This document shows, one piece after another, positions 26,265 to 35,816 of a stretch of 64,000 bases of DNA; the stretch's first letter is position 1; each line of letters opens with the position of its first letter. The notes below the pieces were generated by a model. The model was not told the origin of the DNA, ran no database searches, and was given only the letters and a program-made list of their open reading frames with translations. Source of the stretch: Candidatus Gastranaerophilales bacterium (GTDB lineage: Bacteria > Cyanobacteriota > Vampirovibrionia > Gastranaerophilales > Gastranaerophilaceae); contig CALVEC010000005.1 of assembly GCA_944326475.1 (NCBI GenBank), positions 1 through 64,000 on the forward strand. The letters run 5' to 3'. The position numbers were made by a program, and so were the translations under genes.

Positions 26265-27257
26265 TTACAAATCCTTTTGCATATCCTTTCTTGCCGCCCG
26301 CAGTTCTTCTCCCTGGTCAATTTCAAGAACCATACGTACAAGCGTATGTGTTAAAAGAAGCATCTTTGGAGATATTTTAGCTGTGCCGGAGAAATTGATT
26401 TTTGTCTCAGTTTGATTTTCCTGCTGTGCAGACTTTCTGACAGAATAGGCAACCTTTGCATTTTTTGAAGTTTTATCCGTACATATAGCGTTTTTAAGTT
26501 CATCTTTAGGAAATTCTTCGCTGCAGGTAATCTCGATATTCGTGTCTTTTCCGTCCTCAAACAGAAATATTTTTACAACGCCGTAGTGTTTGGTCGTTAT
26601 AAGGATTGTGATTGAATTTTCAGGTTCTTTTTCACGTTTTTCAGAACCTTCCTCAAATCCTATATTGAAGCCGGTATTTTCAGTAAGCGGCAGCCACGGA
26701 AGATACATAAGCATAATGTTTTTAAGCACCTGTGAAGGATTCGTATCACTAACAGCAATTGAGGCATTTATGATATTTGAGAGTTCTTTTAGCTGCTGCG
26801 TATTAAAAATGCCGGACTGATTCAAAATTGCAATCATCTTTGCAAGCTTTTCAACCGCTTCTTTTCCGTTTTTTTGCAGCAGCACAACCAGTTTTGACAC
26901 ATCGAGACTCTGAGACATTAAAATTTCAAGCTCTTTTGAGTTCACAATATTTTTACCGTCAGTAATAACCATTTTCAGAAATTCCTGTATATCATCAGGA
27001 AAATTGAACAACTCTTTCAAAAGTGCTGAGCGTTCCATTGCACTAAGTTGTTTAAGCTGCATTTGTGTCAGCAAAATGTTAGTCTGCTGAACAACATTCT
27101 GATGAATATTTTGCACGGTTGTGTTTATAATCTTTGCGGCAGTATTTTGCGCCTGAACAAATTTTTCGGCATTAACATTTGCAGCCTGAGTATTCTGCTT
27201 ACCGGCAGCATAGTTAAACGAACTCTTTATAAATTGTCCAAGATTTATTTCACTCAT
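26265..27257 (-). CDS. Hypothetical helical protein (FliK-like C-terminus possible)
   Basis: A 330-residue protein. The N-terminal half is Asn/Gln-rich and helical (AAKIINTTVQNIHQNVV, then LKQLSAMERSALLKELFNFPD). The C-terminal half has YLPWLPL, then ITILITTKHYGVVKIFLFED, reminiscent of the hook-length-control (FliK) C-terminal domain, but no flagellar gene is nearby and the match is weak. INFSGTAKI near residue 287 recalls the F-S-G motif of other proteins here but is C-terminal. There is no signal peptide and no clear Shine-Dalgarno; TATAAT lies about 30-40 nt upstream. Confidence 0.55.
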   Translation of the reverse strand: MSEINLGQFIKSSFNYAAGKQNTQAANVNAEKFVQAQNTAAKIINTTVQNIHQNVVQQTNILLTQMQLKQLSAMERSALLKELFNFPDDIQEFLKMVITDGKNIVNSKELEILMSQSLDVSKLVVLLQKNGKEAVEKLAKMIAILNQSGIFNTQQLKELSNIINASIAVSDTNPSQVLKNIMLMYLPWLPLTENTGFNIGFEEGSEKREKEPENSITILITTKHYGVVKIFLFEDGKDTNIEITCSEEFPKDELKNAICTDKTSKNAKVAYSVRKSAQQENQTETKINFSGTAKISPKMLLLTHTLVRMVLEIDQGEELRAARKDMQKDL

Positions 27258-27447
27258 TGTTTACAGACTTTTTTGATTTATCCTATTATATTATATTTAT
27301 TTAATTAATGGAATATCTGTATTTTTCAAGGTGACACGCCGGGATTTGAAAGCTAAATGTAAAATTTTGTTCAAAAAATCCCAAAAATAGCAAGTTTTTT
27401 TAATTTCATGTTTTATAATATTGCGAAAGAAGTCCGGAGTCCGTGCG

Positions 27448-29112
27448 ATGACTGTAAATCTCTCAGACAATACAGCCTTTAACAAAATGTTAAAAGCCTC
27501 TGCTCCAAACAACAGCAGCGAAAAGCCTTTGCCGTATACAGGAGGCGGCACTGCGGACGGAAAAATTGCGTCGGTCAGGATTAAAGATGTAAAAAAAGAA
27601 CACGGCAGTTCCAAAGGTATAATCGGCTGGTCTATCGGCGCAACTGCGCTTGGCGGTATTGCAGCTCTGTTTCTGCTAACAAAAGGCTTTTCCGGCAGCT
27701 TTTACAGAAAAATTTCTGCACTGTCAGAGGACTTACGTAAACGCGCTTATGATTTGAGTGTTGATGTTCAAAATAAAACTATCTGGCAAAAAGTAAAACT
27801 TACGGGTGCAAAGACTATGCAGCCCGTCCTTGACAGTTTTCAGTCCATGTCAAATATTAACGTACTCAAAGACGGCGGTGTTATGCTTATCGCAAAATGG
27901 CTTAAGCTTACTCCTGTTGTAGACAAAATAAATAACGTATTTAAAGGAATTGTTTTAAAAACACAGCGTGGTGCATATAACGATGCAGAGTACTCTGTCA
28001 TTAAGTTTGTCAAAGATACGGAAAAAATTGCTAAACAGAGCGGCAGCAAAGAACTTATGGAGCTTGCTTCCGACATAAGAAACAAATACACATCTGTTTT
28101 CGGTACGGACGCTCATTACGGACGCTCGGAAAAATTCTGGGAAAGCATAAAACTGCTGCACGGCAGAGTCTGGAATACACTGCTTCAAACAAGAAAGAAC
28201 AAAAATATTTCGCAATACAAGGACTACATTACACTGGAACTCACAGCGCCCAAAAGACTGGCAATAAAAAAAGAACTTCTGGATGCAAAAAAACTTATTA
28301 CAAACGGAATTGAAGATAATTACAAAGCATTAAAAAGCGAGCTTAAACATATAAAAATAAATGTAAAAACCAAAGACGAAAAAGCTGTTGATTTTGTACA
28401 AAAATTATCAAAAGAATTTGAAATTTACAGAAAATTAAACGGTACAAATGAGGCGGCACAGCGCGCCGAAATTGCAAAACTTTCCAACGAAACAATTGAC
28501 AATCTTCTTCAACATATGAAAGATAACGAGAACTTTGAAGTTATAAAAACTGCTGCTGAAAATATAAAAAATATTCTAAACCCTGATTTTAGCAAAAAGG
28601 GTAAAGCACAGGAGATTGTGACCATTGTAAAAAACAAATTCGGAAAAAACTCACCGGAATATCAGACAATTACCTCAAATCTTGAAAAAATGGATAAAAA
28701 TATTAAAAATGCAATAAATACAGAAATGGACGCATACGAAAAAATGGCAGAACTCAGAGTCGGTTCGGCGCCTACTGATATTCTCGGCATACTTGCCCCT
28801 GTTGCAATTGCGACATGGCTTGTAACCAGCGCAAAAACAAAAGATGAACGCGTTTCAAAAACCTTAACCCAGGGAATACCTATAATTGGCGGTATTGCAA
28901 CGACATACTACGGCACAACCCGTATGTTTACAGGTCCTAAAAATATAGCTCTCGGCATAGGTACAGCTTATATTTTGAATATTATAGGAACACAGCTTGA
29001 CAACTGGTACAAATCTTATCTCGAAAAACAGTCTGTTTTTAAAGCCACTTTGGCATCACTGAAAGCTTATCAGGAAAAATACAAAGAAACACCGTCTGCG
29101 CAAAGCAAGTAA
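27448..29112 (+). CDS. Large membrane-anchored coiled protein
   Basis: The frame opens at TTG 27421, but ATG 27448 with GGAG 8 nt before it is preferred (554 residues). An N-terminal linker is followed by one membrane helix (GWSIGATALGGIAALFLLTKGF). A long Lys/Glu-rich helical region makes up most of the protein. Two or three hydrophobic segments lie near the C-terminus (ILGILAPVAIATWLVTS, GIPIIGGIATTYYG, IALGIGTAYILNIIG). It therefore seems to be a membrane-bridging or loop-forming protein. The family is unknown. It lacks the S-F-K-G motif at residue 50. Confidence 0.65.
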   Translation: MTVNLSDNTAFNKMLKASAPNNSSEKPLPYTGGGTADGKIASVRIKDVKKEHGSSKGIIGWSIGATALGGIAALFLLTKGFSGSFYRKISALSEDLRKRAYDLSVDVQNKTIWQKVKLTGAKTMQPVLDSFQSMSNINVLKDGGVMLIAKWLKLTPVVDKINNVFKGIVLKTQRGAYNDAEYSVIKFVKDTEKIAKQSGSKELMELASDIRNKYTSVFGTDAHYGRSEKFWESIKLLHGRVWNTLLQTRKNKNISQYKDYITLELTAPKRLAIKKELLDAKKLITNGIEDNYKALKSELKHIKINVKTKDEKAVDFVQKLSKEFEIYRKLNGTNEAAQRAEIAKLSNETIDNLLQHMKDNENFEVIKTAAENIKNILNPDFSKKGKAQEIVTIVKNKFGKNSPEYQTITSNLEKMDKNIKNAINTEMDAYEKMAELRVGSAPTDILGILAPVAIATWLVTSAKTKDERVSKTLTQGIPIIGGIATTYYGTTRMFTGPKNIALGIGTAYILNIIGTQLDNWYKSYLEKQSVFKATLASLKAYQEKYKETPSAQSK

Positions 29113-29115
29113 GAA

Positions 29116-29649
29116 TTAAAATTTATCGGCAAATTTGTTTTGTATTTTGGGAATAAGGCTTTCAACCGCAGTTTTTAGGGCATCGTACGCAGAATTGTTG
29201 TAAATCACGGCATCCCAGTCTTTAACATCATCAAGCGCAGTTTCAGTAGGGTCATCAGCGCTTGTAAGCGTTCCTCTAAGCGCCCTATTCTTTTCGTCTG
29301 ATTCAACTCTTATAGTAAAAGCGTTTGCCTCTTTAAAATACTCAAGCTCTCTTTTCACGCGGACATCCGGCACTATTATGTTACCATCAAGCGCTATAAC
29401 CTTTTTTATCCAATAATCACTGTCCTCTGCACGTCTTTTATTTCCGAGAGCTATAAGGTCAGGTCGGTAGAGATGTTTGTTATTTATTATTTCATCAAGC
29501 GTAAGTCCCGTATTTTCGGAATATTCAATTTTTATCGCATCACCAAGCCCGATTCTCTTAAAATCTTTTAGTTTTTCAAGCAAAATTTTTGCTGCTGTAT
29601 CCTTGCCGGAATACTGTTTTCCTGAAAGTATTACAATCTTTTGTGCCAT
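29116..29649 (-). CDS. P-loop nucleotide/phosphomevalonate-kinase-like protein
   Basis: A 177-residue single-domain kinase. Walker A is SGKQYSGKDTAA at the N-terminus. KIEYSENTGL, LIALGNKRR, VPDVRVKRELEYFKEA, then RALRG and LDDVKDWDAVIYNN follow the order of animal-type phosphomevalonate kinases (GK.KSGKD, K.EY...GL, G..KR, D.R...E..F..A, RG, D.D.VI.N). It could instead be a phage-like deoxynucleoside monophosphate kinase. AAGGA precedes the ATG. It is convergent with the preceding gene (3 nt apart). No mevalonate gene is visible here. Confidence 0.7.
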   Translation of the reverse strand: MAQKIVILSGKQYSGKDTAAKILLEKLKDFKRIGLGDAIKIEYSENTGLTLDEIINNKHLYRPDLIALGNKRRAEDSDYWIKKVIALDGNIIVPDVRVKRELEYFKEANAFTIRVESDEKNRALRGTLTSADDPTETALDDVKDWDAVIYNNSAYDALKTAVESLIPKIQNKFADKF

Positions 29650-29742
29650 ACGGTTTTTCCTTTTATTTTACGAATATTAAAAAAAATATACAAAATAGCC
29701 TTATCGGGCAATTTTTTTTATGTACTTTTTTTTATTTTATTA

Positions 29743-29772
29743 TATAATAATAAACCCGGCAGTAAAACCGGG
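29743..29772 (+). promoter_or_regulatory. -10 box and leader hairpin before the 59-residue gene
   Basis: TATAAT (29743-29748) is followed, at about the transcription start, by the hairpin CCCGG/CCGGG (29755-29772). The remaining 40 nt to the ATG are unpaired-looking and purine-rich. No known riboswitch class is recognised. Confidence 0.4.
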
Positions 29773-29812
29773 AGCCGAAACTAATAACTCATGATGGTGG
29801 GAAAGGTTAGTA

Positions 29813-29992
29813 ATGAAAATCAACAAACTGGAAAGCCGTTTGGCTAAGGAATCTTTGTCCTTAAAATACAATCCGCTGAATAATCTTAAAGCGAGATTGA
29901 GATGTCTTGACGCGGAGTACAATGTCTCGATAAAAGACTGCGTAAAAGCAAAAGAGGCTAATCAATCAGGGACAGATCCCGAACTTTATTAA
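29813..29992 (+). CDS. 59-residue hypothetical protein
   Basis: ATG 29813 opens a frame of 59 codons ending TAA at 29990-29992. It encodes a basic helical peptide (MKINKLESRLAKESLSLKYN...) with two cysteines. GGGAAAGG lies upstream. Its end overlaps the recG stop by 35 nt on the opposite strand. The promoter and leader hairpin upstream support a real transcript, but the coding case rests on composition only. Confidence 0.45.
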   Translation: MKINKLESRLAKESLSLKYNPLNNLKARLRCLDAEYNVSIKDCVKAKEANQSGTDPELY

Positions 29993-32336
29993 ATTTGTTT
30001 TCTAATTCAGCTTTGAGTGCGGGACTGATTGCATCTTGGTGGTCATCAACAAGCTCAAACGCCTCTTTTCGCGCAAGCTCGAGAATTTTTGTGTCGCGGA
30101 TAATGTCCGCCAGCACAAACGAAGCGAGTCCGCTTTGGCGTGTGCCCAAAAACTCTCCGGGTCCTCTTAACTCGAGGTCTTTTTCAGATATGACAAAACC
30201 GTTGTTTGTCTGTTCCATAATCTTAAGGCGCTCCAGCGTGGTCTGGGAATTAGAACCGGGGCAAAGTATACAGTACGATTGCAGAGACGACCTTCCGACA
30301 CGTCCTCTGAGCTGATGAAGCTGCGATAGCCCAAACCTCTCGGCATTTTCAATCATCATAACCGTCGCATTAGGCACATCTACCCCGACTTCAACAACTG
30401 TCGTTGAGACAAGTATATCAAATTTTTTGTTTTTAAACTTATCCATGACATCGTCTTTTTCATCGTTTGAAAGCTTTCCGTGGAGAAGTCCGATTTTTAA
30501 GTCCGGAAAAACTTCATTTTGTAGCCTTTCAGCCTCTATTGTTGCGGCTTTTGCAGAGAGTGTTTCGCTTTCATCAATCAACGGATATACAACGTAAGCC
30601 TGATGACCTTCTTCAATTTGCTGCCTTATGAGTTCATAGGATTTTCTTCTCTGTACGCCCTTTGCAATCGTAGTAATTATAGGCTTCCTGTTTTTGGGCA
30701 TTTCATCAATTATTGAAAAATCAAGGTCGCCGTGCGTAGTCAGAGCAAGTGTTCTGGGTATAGGAGTCGCTGTCATGGTAAGCATCTGCGCATTGTTTCC
30801 TTTTTTCATAAGCTCGAGCCGCTGTTTTACACCGAACCTGTGCTGCTCGTCAATAACAATTGCACCCAGATTTTTAAACTCAATATTGCTTTGAATAAGT
30901 GCGTGTGTGCCGATTGCTATATCGAGCTGACCGTTTTTCAGGTCTGTTTCGAGCTTTTTGCGTACTTTTGCAGGATTTGTGCCGGTAAATAATCCCACAC
31001 TGATACCCATAGGAGTAAGCCACTGCACAAAGTTGTTAAAATGCTGCTGTGCAAGAATCTCTGTCGGTGCCATAAGTGCACCCTGATAACCGTTTTCTAT
31101 TGCAGACAGAAGCATTGCGCAGGCAACAACGGTCTTGCCGCTGCCTACATCCCCTTGAAGAAGACGCTGCATAGGCTGTTCCGAGGCAATGTCTGCAAGT
31201 ATCTCATTCAACGCTTTTTTTTGTGCACCCGTAAGTTCAAAAGGAAGATTTTTGATAAAATGTTTAACAAGCCCGTCTTCTTTGATTTTAAGAGGAATAG
31301 ATTTGATTCTTTGTGAGTTTATTTCTCTTGTCAGAGCAAGCTGAAGCTGCAAAAGGAAAAATTCTTCAAAGATAAGACTGAAACGGGCATTTCCCATTTT
31401 TTCTTCATCATCCGGAAAATGTATCTGCTTTATTGCATCGCGTCTGTCCATCAAAACCTGTCTTTTTTGGATATAGTCAGGAATTACATTGTTAATTGAA
31501 TCGTAAAACTGCTCAATTGCATTAAAAATAGCACGCCTGAGTGTTTTTATATTCAGACCGTCTACAAGCTGATACACAGGTACGATTCTTGCCAGATTCA
31601 GGTTTGACGTCTCATCAAACTCGCCTGAAAGCACCTGATACTCGGGTTTGTCAACCGTAAAACATCCGGCATAGCTGTCCTTTTTAATTTTACCAGATAC
31701 AATAATGTTTGCCCCTTTGACAAATTGAGATTTATAGTGTTCAAGCATAAATTTGTTGGCTTTTTTGTAGAAGAAAGTGAGTTTTAAAAGTCCTGTGCCG
31801 TCAGTGATTGTGACAGAGACAACGCTAAGCCCCTTGGGTGATGTAAATGCGCTTACCGAACGAATAACCCCGATAACAGTCGAATTTTCTCCCTCTTTTA
31901 AATGAGAGATTTTTGTTCTTGACGAGTAGTCAATGTGACGTTTAGGAAAATAAAAAATAAGGTCTTTGGCTGTGAATATCCCGAGTTTGTGCAGCAAATT
32001 TCCGACTTTCGGTCCTACACCTTTTACATACATGACATCTGTTTCTTCGGGTGCCGCAAGGTTGGCTTGTTTTGGCTTATCGTCGGGGTGAAGCTCTTTA
32101 TGCAGCGTATAAACCAATCTTTGTACGGCTTTCCGTCTTGTCGGAACTGATGCCATTGAGTAGGTTTCAAACTCTTTTGAAAGAATCAGCCATTTCGGAT
32201 TTTTCTTTGATTCTTTGTACAAAGATGCCAGCTCTTTCAAAATGAACTGAGAAAAGCTGCACATTCTGCCTCTTATATCAATATATTGATTTTTTTGTTC
32301 GACTTCAATTGCCGCCCTGAGTTTTTTAATGTCCAT
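29958..32336 (-). CDS. recG: ATP-dependent DNA helicase RecG
   Basis: A 792-residue RecG, about 100 residues longer than the usual bacterial enzyme because of an N-terminal extension like that of cyanobacterial RecG. The wedge domain starts near VKGVGPKVGNLLHKLGIFTA. Helicase motifs follow: GDVGSGKTVVACAML (about 393), DEQHRFGVKQR (about 495), TATPIPRTLA and HQLRGRVGRS. RecG reverses stalled forks and branch-migrates junctions. Its ATG overlaps the stop of the upstream cyclase gene by one base (TAATG), so the two are coupled. The C-terminal end overlaps a small opposite ORF. Confidence 0.96.
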   Translation of the reverse strand: MDIKKLRAAIEVEQKNQYIDIRGRMCSFSQFILKELASLYKESKKNPKWLILSKEFETYSMASVPTRRKAVQRLVYTLHKELHPDDKPKQANLAAPEETDVMYVKGVGPKVGNLLHKLGIFTAKDLIFYFPKRHIDYSSRTKISHLKEGENSTVIGVIRSVSAFTSPKGLSVVSVTITDGTGLLKLTFFYKKANKFMLEHYKSQFVKGANIIVSGKIKKDSYAGCFTVDKPEYQVLSGEFDETSNLNLARIVPVYQLVDGLNIKTLRRAIFNAIEQFYDSINNVIPDYIQKRQVLMDRRDAIKQIHFPDDEEKMGNARFSLIFEEFFLLQLQLALTREINSQRIKSIPLKIKEDGLVKHFIKNLPFELTGAQKKALNEILADIASEQPMQRLLQGDVGSGKTVVACAMLLSAIENGYQGALMAPTEILAQQHFNNFVQWLTPMGISVGLFTGTNPAKVRKKLETDLKNGQLDIAIGTHALIQSNIEFKNLGAIVIDEQHRFGVKQRLELMKKGNNAQMLTMTATPIPRTLALTTHGDLDFSIIDEMPKNRKPIITTIAKGVQRRKSYELIRQQIEEGHQAYVVYPLIDESETLSAKAATIEAERLQNEVFPDLKIGLLHGKLSNDEKDDVMDKFKNKKFDILVSTTVVEVGVDVPNATVMMIENAERFGLSQLHQLRGRVGRSSLQSYCILCPGSNSQTTLERLKIMEQTNNGFVISEKDLELRGPGEFLGTRQSGLASFVLADIIRDTKILELARKEAFELVDDHQDAISPALKAELENKFNKVRDLSLID

Positions 32337-33400
32337 TATTCGGTAATTCTTAAAACCTCGTAAATATTAATTTTCTTTGATTTTCCTTTTATATCAACTT
32401 CGCGTATTTTTATAACATCTACAATATGCGAGAGTTTGTTGTAGGTATTCTGGCTGATGAGAAGGTGGGTTTTGTAGATTCTGTTATATCCCTCAATTCT
32501 GCTTGCAATATTCACAGTATCGCCTATAACAGTGTATTCAAAACGATTTTGGGTTCCGACATTTCCGACAAATGCATCTCCGGTGTTTATCCCGATACCT
32601 ATATCAATTTTAGGTTTGCCTTCATAAACCCAGCGTTCTTGGATTTGTTTAACTTTATTTGTTAGTTCGTACGCACATTTTACCGCTTTTTTTGCGTGGT
32701 CTTTGTCCTGTACCGGCTCTCCGAAAATTACAAGCACGGCATCTCCGATAAACTTGTTAATAACCCCGTTATATTTAGCAATAACAGGTTCTATTTCAGT
32801 GAAATATTCATTCAAAAGCCCTGAGACCTCCTCAGCGGAATGAGTCTCGGAAATAGACGTAAACCCTCTTATATCCGCAAACATAACGGTTATTTCCGCT
32901 TTTTTGCCCCCAAGTTCAACTTTATCCGGGTTTTTCATAATTTTATCAGTAATATCTTTTGAAATATATTTGTCAAGGATTTTTAAAAGGCGACCGGATT
33001 TATCGCTTGAAAAAACTTTTTTGCACGTTTTTAAAAATAAAGGTGTTAGCACCGCTGCCGCAACCGGTGCCAGCAATCCGCAATAAATCCCGTGCGACGC
33101 AAGTATTTTATAAGCAATGAAATAAGCAATTATAAAAAATATCAAAAACAAATAACCTGCAACGGGTTTTGCCGCAACAAATATGAACAAGACGGCAGTC
33201 GACACAGCAAGAGTAATTACAAGTCTTTTGCTTTCTTTAAGAATTTTAGTGCTTTTGACAGTGCCCGCGGCAGCAATACGTGAAGCTCCGAAGTAGCTGT
33301 CAATATGTCTGTCTGCATATTTATACGCAAAATGGTTTACGCAAAAAATTATGCATAAAAAAGATATTATAAAAAATACAAGTACATTCTTCATTTTCAT
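32336..33400 (-). CDS. Membrane-bound class III adenylate/guanylate cyclase
   Basis: A 354-residue protein with four predicted N-terminal membrane helices, then a short linker and a class III cyclase domain. FADIRGFT carries the first metal-binding Asp, FIGDAVLVIFG the second, and YTVIGDTVNIASR the Asp/Thr and Asn/Arg of the catalytic site. The Lys before FIGD and the Asp in VIGDT favour ATP, so cAMP is the likely product. The helices lack a recognisable sensor domain; a shortened CHASE2 transmembrane part is possible. It is co-transcribed with recG, an unusual pairing. Confidence 0.85.
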   Translation of the reverse strand: MKMKNVLVFFIISFLCIIFCVNHFAYKYADRHIDSYFGASRIAAAGTVKSTKILKESKRLVITLAVSTAVLFIFVAAKPVAGYLFLIFFIIAYFIAYKILASHGIYCGLLAPVAAAVLTPLFLKTCKKVFSSDKSGRLLKILDKYISKDITDKIMKNPDKVELGGKKAEITVMFADIRGFTSISETHSAEEVSGLLNEYFTEIEPVIAKYNGVINKFIGDAVLVIFGEPVQDKDHAKKAVKCAYELTNKVKQIQERWVYEGKPKIDIGIGINTGDAFVGNVGTQNRFEYTVIGDTVNIASRIEGYNRIYKTHLLISQNTYNKLSHIVDVIKIREVDIKGKSKKINIYEVLRITE

Positions 33401-33512
33401 ACAGTTATTTTATCTCATTTACAAAACAGTTGGCAATTTCTAAACTTTTCTACATTTTTCATATATTCAACTGACCCCGATAACTTAAGAACTTCATGAT
33501 ACTATGAAATTT

Positions 33513-33542
33513 TTGCAAGTATTTGTATTTTTATCATATAAT
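33513..33542 (+). promoter_or_regulatory. Promoter of wecB
   Basis: TTGCAA (33513-33518), 18 nt and TATAAT (33537-33542), about 30 nt ahead of the ATG with AAGGA between. Confidence 0.55.
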
Positions 33543-33572
33543 GTAGGGGTTAATATTCTTGAAGGATAGATT

Positions 33573-34682
33573 ATGCCAAAAATCAGAGTGCTTACTGTGT
33601 TCGGTACAAGACCCGAGGCGATAAAAATGGCGCCGCTTGTAAAAGAACTCGAGAAAAATCCGGATAAATTTGAGAGCATAGTGTGTGTCACAGCTCAACA
33701 CAGACAAATGCTCGATCAGGTGCTGTCTCTTTTTTCCGTAAAACCTGATTATGACCTTGATATCATGAAAGAAAACCAGAATTTGTGGAGCTTGACAGCG
33801 GATGTGCTGCTTAAAATGAAAGAGGTTTTTGAGAGTGCAAATCCTGATATAGTACTTGTTCACGGTGACACAACGACATCTATGGCTGCGGCTTTGTCAG
33901 CATTTTATGCAAAAATTCCGGTCGGGCATGTTGAAGCCGGACTCAGAACGTTTGACAAATACTATCCGTTTCCGGAGGAAATAAACAGGGTTTTTGCGGA
34001 CGCTGTCTGCACCTATCATTTTGCGCCGACCGACACATCCTGCGAAAATCTTAAAAAGTCTTCCATTCCTCAGGAACATATTTATAAAACCGGAAATACA
34101 GTTATTGACGCTCTTTTATACACGGTCGGACAGGCGAAAGCACCGGAAATTGACCTGGATGAAAATTTAAAAACAATTTTAATGACCTCGCACAGGAGAG
34201 AAAATTTCGGCAAGCCGATAAGAAATATATGCAAGGCTGTTCTTGAGCTTGTTGACAGAAATCCCGATATTCAGGTCGTTTATCCCGTGCACTTAAACCC
34301 GAACGTCCAAAAACCCGTTTATGAGCTACTCGGCGGGCATGAGCGCATTCATTTGACGGCACCGATGGAGTATGCGCCGTTTTCTGCAATGATGAAAAAA
34401 GCATACATAATTATGACAGACTCGGGCGGGGTTCAGGAAGAAGCCCCATCATTAGGCAAGCCTGTTCTCGTTTTGAGAACAACCACCGAACGTCCGGAAG
34501 CTGTCGAGTACGGTACTGTTAAGCTTGTCGGAACTGACAAAGATAAAATAGTTACGGAAGTTGAAAAACTTTTGAGAAACAGCGATGAATACAAAAAAAT
34601 GTCAGAAGCCATCAACCCTTACGGCGACGGACTTGCCAGCAAACGAATAGCGGATATTCTTTACGAAAATCTAAAAAAATAA
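33573..34682 (+). CDS. wecB: UDP-N-acetylglucosamine 2-epimerase (non-hydrolysing)
   Basis: A 369-residue epimerase of normal size. FGTRPEAIKMAPLV starts the first Rossmann half; HGDTTTS, GHVEAGLRT and FPEEINR form the substrate pocket; TSHRRENFG, then HLNPNV and TDSGGVQEEAP in the second half hold the UDP and catalytic residues. It makes UDP-ManNAc from UDP-GlcNAc for surface polysaccharide or teichuronic-type polymer synthesis. AAGGA lies before the ATG. The next gene follows after 42 nt on the same strand. Confidence 0.95.
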   Translation: MPKIRVLTVFGTRPEAIKMAPLVKELEKNPDKFESIVCVTAQHRQMLDQVLSLFSVKPDYDLDIMKENQNLWSLTADVLLKMKEVFESANPDIVLVHGDTTTSMAAALSAFYAKIPVGHVEAGLRTFDKYYPFPEEINRVFADAVCTYHFAPTDTSCENLKKSSIPQEHIYKTGNTVIDALLYTVGQAKAPEIDLDENLKTILMTSHRRENFGKPIRNICKAVLELVDRNPDIQVVYPVHLNPNVQKPVYELLGGHERIHLTAPMEYAPFSAMMKKAYIIMTDSGGVQEEAPSLGKPVLVLRTTTERPEAVEYGTVKLVGTDKDKIVTEVEKLLRNSDEYKKMSEAINPYGDGLASKRIADILYENLKK

Positions 34683-34724
34683 CAAAAGTATTCAGTCAGC
34701 ATTTTACATAAACGGAGTCAGAGC

Positions 34725-35717
34725 ATGCTTGTTGATATAATCCAATTTTTAGTAAAACTAAACGACAAACTCTTTTTTGCGGCAGATTCACTGCTTGAAA
34801 GGCTTCCGCTTCCGGATTGGGCAATCGATGCGGTTATTGACAGCGTGCACATGCTGCCGTTTCTTGTTGTGATATTTTTTGTAATCGAGTTTATTGAATA
34901 TTACTACTCTGACAAAATGGAATCGCTTGCAAAATACTCCGGTAAAGCAGGTCCTTTTGCCGGAAGCCTTCTTGCATCATTTCCGCAGTGCGGATTTTCT
35001 GTAATTGCATCGACGCTGTATTCAAAGCGTTTGATTACAAAAGGCACATTGATTGCAGTATTTTTGTCCACATCCGATGAGGCAATCCCCGTTTTACTGT
35101 CAGACCCGGCTTATTTGTATCTGGTTGTGCCTGTTGTCGCCGCAAAAATATGCATAGCAATAACTGCAGGATATTTTATAGACTTTATTATAGACTGTAA
35201 ACACAAATACACAGAAAAATCCGACAGCCACAGTATTAATGATGATTGCGGCGAAGACACGGGCTGCTGCCACCATCATGTCACGGGTCACAGCAAAAGC
35301 GATTTATTCGTACATCCGCTGAAACACAGTGCAAACATTTTTATATTTATTTTGTTTGTAACCCTTGTTATAAATTACTATATTATGCTGACCGGCGGTG
35401 AAGAAAACCTAGGCAGACTCTTTTTAGGAGACAGCGTATTTCAACCTGTTGTCACAGCAATAGTCGGACTGATTCCAAACTGCGCAATTTCAATTGCAAT
35501 TACTCTTATGTATGTTAAAGGTGCAATAAGTTTCGGTTCCGCAATCGCGGGATTGTGTTCAAGTGCCGGGCTTGGGCTGCTTGTTCTTGTAAAAAGAAAC
35601 ACATCGGCAAAGGATACGGTTAAAATTATACTGATTCTTCTTGCTATAAGTATTTTTGCAGGTATTGCCATTCAGGCTGCCGGTATATCACCGCTGCATC
35701 TGAATTATTCAGTATAA
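34725..35717 (+). CDS. Putative heavy-metal permease (ArsP_2/DUF2899-like)
   Basis: A 330-residue membrane protein with about eight to ten predicted helices in two similar halves. GSLLASFPQCGFSVIASTLY in the first half and VGLIPNCAISIAITLMY in the second are paired motifs with a conserved Cys after Pro. The cytoplasmic loop between the halves is rich in metal ligands (DDCGEDTGCCHHHVTGH). This fits the ArsP_2 group of predicted metal or organoarsenical exporters. CGGAG is upstream. It may be co-transcribed with wecB or use its own promoter; a terminator follows. Confidence 0.7.
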   Translation: MLVDIIQFLVKLNDKLFFAADSLLERLPLPDWAIDAVIDSVHMLPFLVVIFFVIEFIEYYYSDKMESLAKYSGKAGPFAGSLLASFPQCGFSVIASTLYSKRLITKGTLIAVFLSTSDEAIPVLLSDPAYLYLVVPVVAAKICIAITAGYFIDFIIDCKHKYTEKSDSHSINDDCGEDTGCCHHHVTGHSKSDLFVHPLKHSANIFIFILFVTLVINYYIMLTGGEENLGRLFLGDSVFQPVVTAIVGLIPNCAISIAITLMYVKGAISFGSAIAGLCSSAGLGLLVLVKRNTSAKDTVKIILILLAISIFAGIAIQAAGISPLHLNYSV

Positions 35718-35761
35718 ACCTTCCGGTTTGGATGTCAGAAGCAACCTGCTAAAAGAAATAA

Positions 35762-35795
35762 AAAACCCGCCTTTTTGATAAGACGGGTTTTATTT
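35762..35795. terminator. Bidirectional terminator between convergent genes
   Basis: AAAACCCG and CGGGTTTT arms (35762-35769 and 35784-35791) with T runs on both strands. Confidence 0.85.
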
Positions 35796-35816
35796 TAACC
35801 TGTATTTTATTTTAGT

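Noticed and set aside
26265..27257. Flagellar hook-length control protein (fliK).
   Set aside because: Only a weak C-terminal resemblance and no flagellar genes nearby; kept as hypothetical.
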